Notes: generated by a model not told the origin, from the sequence alone. A stretch of 64,000 nt of DNA from Tretioscincus oriximinensis (GCA_022410635.1 JAJVDF010000465.1:990331-1054330); one strand, 5' to 3'. Positions 36,094 to 48,300 are shown, counted from the stretch's first letter. Program-made: numbers and translations.

Positions 36094-36320
36094 AAGAGGA
36101 TCAATATGGGTTCATTAAAGGGAGAAAAATTGGAGATCCAATTAAAAACATAAAGCTATTATGGAAATATGCCAGACAAAATAATAATAAATTAGCCTTT
36201 CTCAAATTAGATGTTTTCAAAACTTTCGGCAAAGTTAATTACCAATATTTATTAAAAGTCTGCCAAAAGTTTAACTTGGGGAAAAACTGTCAACACAATC
36301 AAAAATTTATATACTGGGAG

Positions 36321-36940
36321 TAGGGTTGCCATACGTCCCGGTAAACCGGGACAAACCCGGTTTTGGGGACTAAAATATAGTCCCCTCCGGGTTTTAAGGT
36401 AAAATCCCGCCTTTTTACATTCCCCGATGCAGCATCAGGGAATGTAAAAAGGCGGGATTTTAAAGGAAAAGCAGCCGTCAGAGCTGACGGCTGCAGCGNG
36501 CGCAACGCTTTCCGGGGTCCTGGTAGGACCCTCGGAGCGCGCCGTAGCTGCTCCTTGGCTGGAGGCGGGGNTTCGCCCTGCTCTGAGGCAAGCGCGCCAG
36601 CCCCAGCGGAGCAAAAACGCCTGGGTTTCTGACAGNAGAATAGCTCTGTTCTCCTGTCACAAACTCAAGCGTTTTTGCTCCGCTGGAGTTGGNGCGCTTG
36701 CCTCAGAGCAGGACGAAACCCAGCCTCTAGCAAAGGAGCAGCTGTGTGCGCACGCGCGTGCGTGCGCGCGCACACGGACGCTTGTAGTGAGAGAAGAGAG
36801 GTTCTGCCTGTCTCTCTACAAGCGTCTGTGTGTGGGCATGCGCGCGCGCGCACACGCCTGTTCATGTGTGCGCGCACGCGCGTGCACGCACCCACCCCAC
36901 CCACGTCCCGGTTTGAGGATGCCAAGATATGGCAACCCTA
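36321..36940. mobile_element. 620-bp non-autonomous hAT element with serial hairpins
   Basis: Termini TAGGGTTGCCATA and TATGGCAACCCTA are inverted. The flanks ACTGGGAG (36313-36320 and 36941-36948) are a perfect 8-bp target duplication, as made by hAT transposases. The interior is a chain of inverted repeats: 36337-36354; 30-bp arms at 36401-36430/36432-36461; 75-bp arms at 36546-36620/36669-36743; and about 25-bp arms around 36775-36835. Alternating CG/CA tracts lie at 36744-36778 and 36831-36890. No transposase is encoded. It is inserted in the L1. Confidence 0.85.
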
Positions 36941-38856
36941 ACTGGGAGCAAAGCAAGAGTAAAAGTTAACAATTATTTCACGAAATATATAAATATAAAA
37001 AATGAAATGAAACAGGGGTGACCTCTGTCCCCATTATTATTTATCTTATCTATTGATATATTGGCAAACATGGTGAGAGATAGCACAAATTGGGAATGGT
37101 ATAAAATTGGAAACTTAGAATTTAGAATAAATTTATTTGCAGATGACGCACTAATAATCTCCAGCCAACCACANAATATGGTGAGAGATATTATAGGTAT
37201 ACTAGAATTTTTTTNAAAAATTATCAGGATTACAAGTCAACCTACTCAAATCAGAAATATTATTTTCTAACATGGCCCCAAATGAGCAAATTGAGATAAG
37301 AAATCTAACAAGACTAAAATTAGGCCTAAAAAAGATAAAATACTTAGGAATTTGGATATATAAAAATTATAACGATATGATAAATAATAACTTTAATATA
37401 GTCAGAAAGAAAATAGAAAATCAAATGAAGAGCTGGAAAGGCAAGTATATATTCAGAATAAGTAAAGTAAGGACGATTAAAATGTTCCTAATCCCAAATT
37501 TATCATATCTTTATCAAACCACAGTTCGAGCTAATACCAAGCCAAGAACTGAATAAACTGATGGTGAAAATAACAAAATGGGTCAATAATGATAAAAAAG
37601 CAAGACTAAAAAGGTTATGGTTATGTACAAGTGAAAAAGAAGGAGGCTAGGGTATCCCAGATATAATTAAATATCAAGAGGCATTCCATATTTTAAATGT
37701 AATAGAAATACAGTATACAACAAAAAATGGACACAAATAATAAATAACATGGAGAACAGAGAAATATTATTTAAAAACTGACCAAGAAATATAATCAATA
37801 ATTGGGATGTCACATTAAAAAAATTAGTACGATTCTGGAAAAAGGCCAAGCTGTGGGACAATTTAGAACCAATACATAAAATGCAAATAATATCCAATAT
37901 AAATCAGAACGGACACCCTAATTTACAAAGAGCAATATTAAAACTTGAAGAAAATAAAATAATTAGAGTAGACCAACCATATAACCTACAAAAAGAGCCA
38001 CTTTCTTTTCAGGAACTTACAGATCTAATAGGAGACAGACAGTGGCTCCCGATTATAGCCATAAAAGCTTACATTTCAAAACCTAGAGTAATAGAAATCA
38101 TAAAAAAAAACAGATTCCAATATAGAAAAGTTAATAAAAAAGCCATAAATATGAAACCTAAAATGGCATCTGAACTTTTTTGTTAAACCAAAAAAAAGAA
38201 GAACTACAAGAAGATATCACTAATAGATGGCAAAGAAACCATAAGCATTAGTAACACAGAATTCAATAAGATAATTAATAACATTAAAAAAGAAAAGATG
38301 AACCACTTAAAGAAAATTAAAAGAAAAGTGTTACATAGGTGGCCTCAAACTCCAGTGCAAATTGGACATTTTACGCCAAATGTTACAGATCATTGCTAGC
38401 ACGGTTGCAATATACGGATTATTACCATTTAATCTGGAACTGTCAAGTAGTACAGTCTTTTTGGAAAAAAAGAGAAAGAATTGAATAAAATGATAAATGA
38501 CACAATTATCCTAACAGATAAGATGGTTGTACTCCTGGCAGACCTAGAAAACTATCAATCAATCCAAACAAGAGAGATGATTGAAGATATGCTGGCATGT
38601 GCTCCATTGGTAGTAGCACATGGATGGAAAGACAAAACAAAGTGGCTAATACTGAAATGGTATGATTATATATTAGATAAGACTGCAGTGGAAATAAGAA
38701 CTACTATAATCAATAATTATGAAAATATGCTAGAAATTAGACAATGTAAGCAGAAATGGGAACTAATTAAAAATTATCTGTTGATAAATTTACCACAACA
38801 AGCAAAAAAATTAAGATTGAGACTGATTTTTCCTTATGATTTCTTCATACTATAAA

Positions 38857-38858
<2 letters not shown>

Positions 38859-38918
<60 letters not shown>
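38859..38918. repeat. (AT)n microsatellite
   Basis: 60 bp of uninterrupted AT dinucleotides in the L1 3' region. Confidence 0.95.
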
Positions 38919-38921
<3 letters not shown>

Positions 38922-39065
38922 ACAATATGCTTTTTTTTCTAGGGGTATGAGGGGAGGGTGGGTATGAGGGGGATTATAATAAATAAAATAAGTATAATAT
39001 ATCACGATAACAATGTATGTAACCTATTAATGGAAAAATAAAATAAAACAAAAATGAATATTAGC

Positions 39066-39324
39066 ATGAATATTAATTATCCCGGTTTGGGGCTCAGAAA
39101 ATCTGGTCCATCTACAGATGCCTTAGTTTCTGAAGAAATAGACTTATCTATGAAAGCTGCCTACCTTTTTCTTGTTAATTTCTAAGCTATTTACCAGGTT
39201 ACAGAATAAGATTCTTTCAGGAATAAAACATAGTGACCGCATTCCCATTAGAGGAAAATTTGGGGGTACAATATGGGGGGATGCACTGGCTGCATCCATT
39301 TCCCATTTTGTCTGGATGGGGAAT
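39066..39324. repeat. 259-bp flanking direct repeat, right copy
   Basis: The partner of 35835-36093. It contains the right-hand 48 bp of the MITE without the rest of it. It follows directly after the A-rich L1 end. Confidence 0.85.
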
Positions 39325-41254
39325 GGTTCAGCCATGTGCTGTTTGCACAACAACGAGGCATCTGANTGGAGTTTGCTCAGAAGACCATCACAAGTGCAAC
39401 TTAAAGCAGTTAGTGTTAAGTGCACTCTAGCGGCGGTTTGCCATTTGCCCTGATAGAACAGTATGCTGTCCAAAAAGAGGCCAGTCCTTACACCCAGACT
39501 CACCCCCAAGAATTTTGCTCCACAGCAGCAAAGGAGATCTAGCAAATTACTTGCTGTTGTTGCTGGCTTTGCCAGCTGTTTTAAATTTCGCCGTTGCTGC
39601 TCCAGTGCAGGAAATTTAAACTATTGTCAAAAGACGACAGCAGGAGATTGGCTGGAATCACCTTTTGTCACTGATCCTTGGGGCTGCTTGTGGCTTCTCT
39701 GGTTTTACAATCCCTAGTTTTGTGCAAAAAATCAGACTGAAAAGAAAAAGGCGCGCTACCTGCCTGGCAAGTGTTCAGCACAATTCTGCTACTTCCTTGT
39801 CCTGTTGGGCCACTATAACAGGGTGAAAACAGGGCAGGGAACAGGGAACTGGATTTAGAGCCATTCGCTGTTTCCCAAATTGCTTCTTTTCCCCCAATCA
39901 GAGCACAACCATAAATTATTATTGAAATGCCTCAAAGGATTATTGCATAATCTGGGGACCACCTGTTGGGGAGGTATGACTGTTGGGCAAGAACTGGGAG
40001 AGTTCAACTGGAGGTGTGTGTGTGCGGGCCGTGTGCAACTTAGTGTGGGAGGTGCTACTGTGGTTCTGCTTGACATTGGCCTAACTGGGGATGTGATAAG
40101 TCTAACATATCCTAATGCATAGTTTCTGTTATAATTTTCAATATTTGTGGAGTCATGTTTAGCTTGTAGTATAAGTGAGCAGTTACAGATGCTGAATCTT
40201 GATTGGAAAGGACACTGATTCCAGGAATCCCTTGCTTTCCTTTTTCAGAATTACTCCAGGATATACAATCTTTACAGGAAATGGGCCTGTGGCAATTCCT
40301 ATAGTGCTTAAAGGTTGATGGCTGTAGTTTTTGTGTTCTTGCTGCCCTCTAATGGTACAAATTACAAAGTGCTGTTGTATTCAGTCTTCCTTCCTGGTTC
40401 ATCCAAGGATAACAGATTTTGGTCTCACCACAACAGATTAATTAGCTTTAGGGTNTATCAGGGACTCAGCATGTTACTGGCTTGGCCTTGGCCACATCTA
40501 TTTAATTTGGTGCTGACTCAGTAGTGGTTTTTCCTTAACCATACTTTTCAGTTGAGTTGGGAGCAGCATGAGGATCTCGTGCAAAGTTCACGATCTCGGA
40601 TTTCATGCAGAGGTACATGAGAAAGCAAATGACTGCCACTGTTACATTTTACCAGAAGTGACATCATTTTGATGTCACTTCCGGTATTTACTTCTGGGGC
40701 AACGGTGCCCGACATGGCGTTATTTCCTGTGCATGATAATCTGGGACTACATCAGATTTCAGGCTCTTTGCTTGATACCTGGCTTCTGGCAGCTCCCAAG
40801 ACTGCTGTAGTTTCAGTCTGCTGTAGTTCAGTTGTTTCTCTCTCTCGCTCACACACACACCCATCATACACTTAATTCTCTTTCCTCCATTTCACCTCCA
40901 CATTTCTTACAGTTGTGAACTTTGCATAACTGAGAAAATTTTCATTGTCCTTATCTGTTCTGTTTAACAGTTAAATCAGTGGGGAAGAGGAAATGAGCAA
41001 GCGAAGAGTAGGGTTTCTTTTCCTCCCAGGTAATGGACTAAGTGATGTAGGGAAGAAAGCTAAGCAAGATGGAATGGAATTAGAAAGAAGAAAGGACAGA
41101 GCAAGGAAAGAAAAGGTACATTTCAAGAAATGAAAGAGTCTGGTGAGGTACAGAAGGAGGTCAATAGCTTCTCCACAAGAGACAGAATGAACCACTGACT
41201 TCAAAAGACATTCTGTGCTTTATCAGAAACTGTCCAACCAAGCCAAGCATCATG
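39325..41254. other. intergenic, mostly unassigned
   Basis: No gene is recognised. A perfect short hairpin lies at 40655-40681: arms GAAGTGACATCA and TGATGTCACTTC with a 3-base loop. The rest has no classifiable repeat. Confidence 0.45.
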
Positions 41255-41490
41255 GAGCCCTGGAAAATGCAAGAAAAAGGCCACTTTGTTTGCCTTACGT
41301 TAGCAATCCGTCCTCACCTACTTCACAGCTTCTACACTGCTCCAACACATTGCTTAGCAATCTCATCACATGACAAGTCCCATAAGGCACTGCTGCTCTT
41401 GCCTTCCTACAATTCCCAGAATTTTCTGCCAGCCTTCCAAAATTCCCAAACATTCTCTGCGAGCCAAGAGCCAATGAAATTTTGCATGCC
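41255..41490 (-). repeat. unclassified interspersed repeat, copy 2
   Basis: The reverse complement matches 1450-1655 with the same block order. It is noncoding. Confidence 0.45.
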
Positions 41491-41937
41491 GGTCTGAAGT
41501 TTCATGAAATTTGTCATGTTCACATTGCTAAATCTTCCCACAAAGCTTTCCTTCAGATTTTGCAAAATGCCAATTGTTGTTTCGCATAAACCGCAGTTGC
41601 TAGAAATTCCTTAATAAAGGACCTTCTTAGCGAGTGGATTGTTGTACATGACTGACCTTGTGCAATGGATTGGAGGTGATGTTGCTACAAATTTTGTAGG
41701 TATTATATGTGGGGATGTGCCCCAAGAGGGAGGTGCCATCTAGTTTGGTGGGAGTAGGATGATAGCTAAGGAGCAATGGAATAACCATGAAATGAGATGT
41801 GAAGGCCACTACCATGGTGGCACAAGCCAGGTTGGAGCCACTGGGAGGAGTTCATAATAAAATCAACATATAAAAATACATGGGTACCATAGACAATCAC
41901 TATATGGAATCCTAACTTGATTTCTTCTATATGGCCA

Positions 41938-42270
41938 GTGTCATGTTCTGACATGTATTGTATGTATATAGTTTACTGTTTTTATTGTTATATGTTCCTG
42001 CATCTGGTTTTGAAGGGAAGGTTGAACTGTATTTGAACTTGATTGAGTCCTGGGCATTTTTCCCTGGGATTTTGGAGGGAAAACTTGCTCTTGTGGTGGG
42101 AAATATTGGCTGCAGTGATTGGCTGGTGTACAGTATATAAGGAGCTCCTCTGCCAGATGACACTCACTGCGGACCAAACTCATATGCCAGCCTGAGCAGA
42201 AATAGATTACATTCTGAGCTGAAATTATTTCTGCCAGAGTGGTCCTTCACCTAGGAGCATCACAGCCGGA
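41938..42270 (+). other. possible LTR or orphan promoter-like segment
   Basis: GTGATTGGCTGG (an inverted CCAAT box) lies about 20 bp upstream of AGTATATAAGGAG (TATA at 42134-42139), and the segment begins near TGTCATGTTCTGACATG. This spacing is typical of LTR promoters. No second copy, coding part or target duplication was found in the window. Confidence 0.25.
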
Positions 42271-42981
42271 TTAATTTCAATGCATTTACAGATCTTTTTC
42301 ACTGGCCACCAATTATACAATGTGGAAAGCAAACATGTACCATACTATAGTTCCACAGAACTACTGTATATCTCTACATAAAAGCCATTTCTGTGGTAAA
42401 TACTTATTCAATGATACTTCCACTGCCTGTGTATGGCTCTGTTCTCACTATGGAAAAAAAACAAGAGTGAAAACGGAGTCACTCAGTGCTGGTTACACTC
42501 CTTTTCCATTTACTTCAAATGGAAAATGGAGTGGTCAAGTACTGATCTCATAGCAATACAGATAACAGCAGATTTCCTCTAAAAAACAAAGCAAATGCAG
42601 AAAAATGCCATTCAATTTTACTCCATACTTGGTCTGCAGTCAACCCCATTTCAGATTGGGGCGTGTTTAGAGGCTAGGAGGGGACAAGGCAGGGGTGTAA
42701 ATCTCTCCCTGACCAATGGCCAATGGAGGGAGGTCCTCGGGCACCACATAGGAATGGCTGTTTCCAGCTATTAATCTTCTCTGCCCTAACCTCCAACCAA
42801 AAGGCTAGTTGTAAGAATGCACTTAATATGTGGACACTCCTGCAATAGGCGCAAATCTTAGAGCAAGGTAGAATGGGGCAACACCTGTCCCAGAACAGGT
42901 CATTCAGGTCCAGATATTCTGTTGGATTGCTCTATTTGGGAACCACGCTAACCAGTGTGATTCTAGCTAGCTCACTGGAAA

Positions 42982-43154
42982 TAGGCTGACCAGATGACCC
43001 CTTTTAGGGGTGCCTCCTGGTTTTTGCTGAGGAAAGGTTTTTTCAAAAAAAGATTTTTTTTCAAATTTTTTAATTTTTTTTTCCTCAGCAAAAACCACGA
43101 GGCACCCCAAGATTGGGTTTTCACCCCCCAAAAAAGGGGTCATCTGGTCAGCCT
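42982..43154. mobile_element. palindromic hAT-like MITE, copy 3
   Basis: The termini TAGGCTGACCAGATGACCCC and GGGGTCATCTGGTCAGCCT are inverted repeats, and the interior is also complementary (CTGAGGAAAG/TTTCCTCAG and others). ACTGGAAA at 42974-42981 and 43155-43162 is a perfect 8-bp target duplication. This is the cleanest of three copies. Confidence 0.85.
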
Positions 43155-43162
43155 ACTGGAAA

Positions 43163-44283
43163 TAACATAATGGCTGTCTCTTAGAACTATTGTGTCACAG
43201 AAATATCTTCATGCGGAAAAGAAAATGTTTGCCTCATCAGTGACTGGATTTAGTAGTTATGGAGGTTTGAAATCTTGCCAGGGCAAATGGTTTTGCTTCA
43301 TGCCTAGCTGAGGAATCCATCTGGCAAATGGATGCGATGATCTGAACACACCACTGGAATGCCTTGGGTCATATTCAACACGAACTCCATTCTTTGGTGC
43401 CATCTGCAGGTCACATTGATACTACAAAAACTGAAAGATGGCCTGAAACTTTATTTTCTAGGCCTTAATGTGGTCCTGTTCTCACTAGGGGAAAAACAGG
43501 ACTTAAAACAGGCTCGCTCTGTTAAGTGCTGGAGAGATGGTTGGGCATGTAAGTCTTCTGGGTTCTAGGGAGCGAAGAGGCACTCCCAAGCATCACCCGT
43601 CCCCAGTGGCACAGAGATGTCAGCGATCTTCTGCCACTGCTCCTGCCACTTTTGACAGCAGCTTGTCAATGTAGAGAGAAATATTTATTGATTAGTCAGC
43701 GCTCCTTATTAAAATAGATATAATGGAGTTTGAATTTCCTCGTGTTGCAACTGTTAAAAAAGGGAGCCATGGGGGGGGGGGATAACTGGCTCCACTGAGG
43801 TGGGCAATGCCTGTGGGTGCTTTGGGCCTGGGTGCGCTAAGAGCTAGAAAAGTGAAAACTTGCACAAATCTTGAGATGTAAAAGGAGCCTCATCAGCTGC
43901 ATGGTGAATGATCCATTTATGCAAAAACAACGTCTGGCATTACAATATTCAAGCAGCCATAGCTACTTTATGCTGGTGGCCTTTACATTGTATAATACAT
44001 ACACAGATATACACAATGTTCTGTGATCCACTTTTTTCTTTTTAAAAAGCATAAAGCAGAGATGAGAAAAAATATATAATGGGTTTAAAGCCCATGATGC
44101 TAGTTTAAAGAGTGGCTATGGAGGTTGGAGAGGTGGTTGTGGATGGAGATGTTCTGAGCACCCAGGAAGCCCTTGGCAATCCCCCAAGCATTGGGCAGAG
44201 ATTGCCAGGGACACATCCCCTTGCTTCTATCAGTTCTGACAGCGGTTTGAATTTTCCACTACTGTCTCTGTCAAAAGCAGAAG
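43163..44283. other. intergenic, nothing recognised
   Basis: No gene. A segment at about 43474-43532 resembles 42436-42492 (CTGTTCTCACTA, GAAAAACA, AGTGCTGG), hinting at another low-copy repeat. There is a G run of 11 near 43773. Confidence 0.4.
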
Positions 44284-47200
44284 CAGCAACTTATAAGATC
44301 ATAAGAAGAGCCATACCGGATTGGGCCACAGTACATCTAGTCCAGCATTCTGTTTCATACAGAGGCCCATCAGATGCACCTGAGCAGTCTGAACAGAGGA
44401 AAGCAAAATTCACTCTATCCATCCCATGCATGATTTTGTACGCTTCAATCAGATCACCTCCCAAATGTTGCCTTTCGAGGCTGAAGAGGCCCAGACATTG
44501 CAGTCTGACTTCATAAAGGAGGTGCTCCAGACCCTTGATCATTCTTGCTGCCCTTTTCTGCACCTTCTCTAGTTCCACAATATCCCTCTTGAGATGTGGT
44601 GACCAGAACTGAACACAATATTCCAAATGTAGCCTCACCACAGATTTATAAAGAGGCAAAACAACACTTGATTTTTTTTTTTGTTTTATAGATTTTATTG
44701 AACAGAAAATTAATTACAAAATCACAAAATCAATCATGGAACCCTGAAACCCCCCACCCCCACCCGAGCCGAGAGTAAGGAACAATCAATTTATCCATCT
44801 TTGTTCCTGTAGCATCAGGATAGTTTCTTTTAACGGAAGGTATGCGTCCAGTGTTCTAGCGTAGGCGATAAGTCTGCTCCATTTAATTGTCCATATAGTA
44901 TGGGGGCGGTATCCCAGCACTTGCAGTCGATTTTCCCGAATTACATCAAATAAAAGAAATTCTATAATATAATTCCACCATGAGTTAATATTCCATTTTG
45001 TCTGGTCCTTCCACCCTCGAACAATTACNNAATGCCCTGCCAGTANTGCATATTCAATGAACACCCGATCGGACAGTGTAAAAATTTCAGGGNCCAATAC
45101 ACAAAACATCCAACACTGCTCCGTATCTTGTACATCATTATTTGTTATTAACCNAATNTGATTAAACATGGTATAACGGAATTGTTTAACAGCCCNACAT
45201 GTGGCCCACATGTGCATGTATGTGCCCCGTTCCCGGCATCCGTGCCAACATAGAGGTGAAATTCCCGTCATATGGGCCAGTTGGCATGGGGTTCTGTACC
45301 ATTTCGTTAATTTTTTCAATTCAGTTTCTCTTACTCTTATATCTTTGTATTTGTGAAATCTGGATAACCACTCAGACCAATTATGGTTCATACTTGGAAT
45401 TTCTTGGTTCCAGAAATTAAATAATTTTGTACTGTTATCAAATTTTTTAGAAATAAGCTCTCCGTAAATTTCTTTNATCAGTTTCTTCCCCCCTGTTATG
45501 ATTTGTCGTGTTACCTGTTCGATCTTGGAGGATCCAATCATGGATAATTTTATTTCCCTATTATTAATAATATGTGATAGGGCTTGATGTTGTAGCCAGA
45601 ATCTCTGGCCGTCTTGGGTTGATAGTCTCGTGATTCTTTCCCAATCCACAATTGGTCCATTGGGATCAATTAAATCTCTGATCCTACGATATCCTTGTAG
45701 GCTTAAAAATTCCAAATATTGGTGTATATTCCCATCTCCCATAACATTCAACGCTAAAATTGATGCTAATTGTCTCCAATTATGAACAAGAAATTTAGCA
45801 TTGGTTTTCCAAATTTTATAACTAGTTGTAAATGGAAGTAGCCACTGGCTCATAATATTTTTTCTGATTGTGGGATTAAGGATCGATTTTTGATTTAATT
45901 TGTTCATTTCTAATTCGATTTTAATTGATTTTCTGGTTCTAAGATGTTCCATTTGTATTATTCTGTGCAGCTGGAAAGCATCAGAATATAGCTTTAGCGA
46001 GGGGAGTCACCAGCCTAGCTTGCTCCTTGGCGAGTATAATGCTGCATTTGCTACTCTGTGAGTTTTGCCATCTAATACCCAGAGCTTTATCTCTTTCTCC
46101 CATTGTTTTAAGTTATCATTGGGCATTGTGGCCGGCAGAGTTTGGAAGAGAAACATGAATTTCCGAAGAATTATCGTGTTAAGAGCTCTGATTTTCGTTG
46201 AGAGGGGCCATTATTTATTCTTCCACTGCTTGAGCTTATCCTTAACCTTTTTCCAAATTGGTTTATAGTTTATATCTGCAATCTTGTGCAAATTTTTGGT
46301 TATCCAAACTCCCAAATATTTTAATTTTTTTAATTTCGCTTTTAGGCCCGTTTCCAATTCTATCTGATTTCGATCTCTTCTAGGAACATTAATTGATAAT
46401 AGTTCGGATTTGGCTACATTTATTTTTAATCCTGATCGTTTTTCAAAATTGTCTGTGTGAGTTTTGATGGAGTGTATTGCAGTCTTGGGGTTTCTTAGTA
46501 TCAGTAAAACAACACTTGATGACTTGTTTTTTATTCCTTTCCTAATTATCCCCTATTTGCCTTTTTTGCTGTTGCTGCACACGGGATTGGCATCTTCATT
46601 GAATTGTCCACCAACACGCCAAGATCCTTTTCTTGCTCGGTCACAGAAAGCTTGGTTCCCATCAGGTGGTAGGAGTAGTTGGGGTTCTTTGCCCCAATAT
46701 GCATGAACTTGCACTTGCTTAAGTTGAAGTGCATTTGCCACTTTGATGCCCATTCACCATTTCAATAGATCACTCTGGAGTGCCTTACAATCATTTTCAG
46801 TTTTTACTACCCTGAACAGTTTAGTGTCATCAGCAAACTTGGCTATTTCACTATTTACCTTGGTATCCAGATTGTTTATGAATATATTGAAAAGCAAGGG
46901 TCCCAGTACAGACCCCTGGGATACCCCATTTCTTGCCTCTTTCCACTTACTGTCCATTTCTTACTACCCTCTTTCTATCTTTTAGCCAGTTTCCAATCCA
47001 GGACAAAGTCTATCCTCTTATACCATGAGTGTGGAGCTTTTTTAGGAGCCTTTGATGAGAGACTTTATCAAAAGCCTTCTGAAAATCCAGATAGACAATA
47101 TCAACTGGATCTCCTTTATCTACAGGTGTGTTAACACTCTCAAAGAATTCTAGCAAGTTAGTAAGGCATGATTTACCTTTGCAGAAGCCATGCTGAGTTT

Positions 47201-48300
47201 CATTCAATAATGCGTGCTTCTCCGTATGGTTAGTAATTTTTCCCTTAATTATGGTTTCCAACACTACCTGGAACTGGTGTTAAACTGATGGGTCTATAAT
47301 TTCCGGGATCACCTGGGATTCTTTTTTGAAGATTGGTGTTACATTAGCTACCCTTCAATCTACTGGTACTGTGTCTGATCTTAAGGAAAGATTAAATATT
47401 TTGGTTAGAAGTTCAGCAATTTCACATTTGAGTTCTTTAAGAATTCTTGGATGAATGCCATCTGGCCCTGCAAATTTATTAATGTTCAGCTTATTAAAGC
47501 TAACAAAGACCTCCTCCCTTGTTATCTCTATCCAGTTTAATTCACCTGGTGTTCTTCCTGAGAAGACTAAATCTGTTGTGGGTAAATACCCTCTGTCTTC
47601 TTCAGTGAAAACTGAAGTAAAAAATTCATTTTTCTCTGCAATCTCCACGTCCTTCTTGATTATGCCCCTTTGTCCATTGCTATCTAGTGGTCCAACTGCT
47701 TTCCTGGTAGGATTCTTATTTCTGATGTATTTGAAAAAGTCCTTATTATTTCTTTTAATATTCTTTGCAATGTGCTCCTCAAAGTATTTCTTCGCATCCC
47801 TGACTACCACCTTGCATTTGGTTTGCCACAGTTTGTGCTCCCTTCTGTTCTCCTCACTAGGATAAGCCTTCCACTTTTAAAATGAGTTTATCTTCATTCT
47901 AATGACTTCCCTAACTGCAGTGGTAAGCCATACAGGTTTCTTCTTGGACTTGGCAGAACCCTTTCTTTTCTTGGGAATGCATTTTATTTGAGCTTCCAAT
48001 ATTGTATTTGTAAACAATTTCCACCCTTTTTGAAGGGACTGGACTTTTCTCACTTTTCCTTTTAATTTTCTTTTTACCATTTTCCTCATTTTGGGAAAAT
48101 TTCCTTTGTGAAAGTTGAAGGTTTGTGTTTTAGAACTGCTTGCCAATTTCTATCCTTGTTGAAGTTGAAAGTTATTGTATTGTGGTCGCTGTTTCCTATA
48201 GGATCAGTTACAGTCACATCTTGTATCAGGTCCTGTTAATTACTTAACACTAAATCCAGGATTCCCTTGCCCCTGGTTGGTTCTAAAACCATCTCCTGTC
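44284..48300 (-). mobile_element. CR1 LINE, ORF2 region, split by an L1
   Basis: On the minus strand the CR1 ORF2 order is visible. The pre-RT linker is at 48146-47355 (KFAGPDGIHPRILKEL). RT motifs follow: LDFQKAFDKV near 47080, GVSQGSVLGPLLFNIFI near 46900 and FADDTKLF near 46825. The C-terminal LEYCVQFWSPHLKRD is at about 44600. Frames are interrupted by stops. The L1 at 44673-46505 is inserted between EKDLGVLVD-type sequence and the C terminus. About 315 bp after HGMDRVN are deleted compared with the 61130 copy. Confidence 0.9.
44673..46505 (-). mobile_element. L1 LINE, 5'-truncated, inserted in CR1
   Basis: The 15-bp target duplication AAAACAACACTTGAT is at 44658-44672 and 46506-46520. 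The poly(A) tail reads as a T tract from 44673. An open frame of 388 codons (45952-44786, minus) is the C-terminal part of L1 ORF2. It includes the C-x3-C-x7-H-x4-C motif (CWHGCRERGTYMHMWATC). Upstream sequence to 46505 carries more ORF2 (KYLGVWITKN). The long open frame suggests a fairly recent insertion. It lacks the endonuclease and RT. Confidence 0.92.

Larger units (their letters stand above)
36094..39065 (+). mobile_element. L1 LINE, 5'-truncated and decayed
   Basis: The remains of an L1 ORF2 are broken by stops and frameshifts. Reverse-transcriptase motif A-like LKLDVFKTFGKVNY lies at about 36200-36245, the FADD catalytic motif at 37136-37147, and KYLGIWIYKN with QMKSWKGKYI at about 37340-37450. 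C-terminal pieces follow to 38855, then a TA tract, a G-rich 3' UTR segment (GGGGAGGGTGGG) and an A-rich end at about 39030-39058. A hAT element (36321-36940) splits the RT region. It is dead by inactivating changes. Confidence 0.85.

Noticed and set aside
44786..45952. 388-codon minus-strand frame as a host gene
   Set aside because: It is the C-terminal part of L1 ORF2 with the cysteine-histidine motif, inside an element with poly(A) and target duplication.
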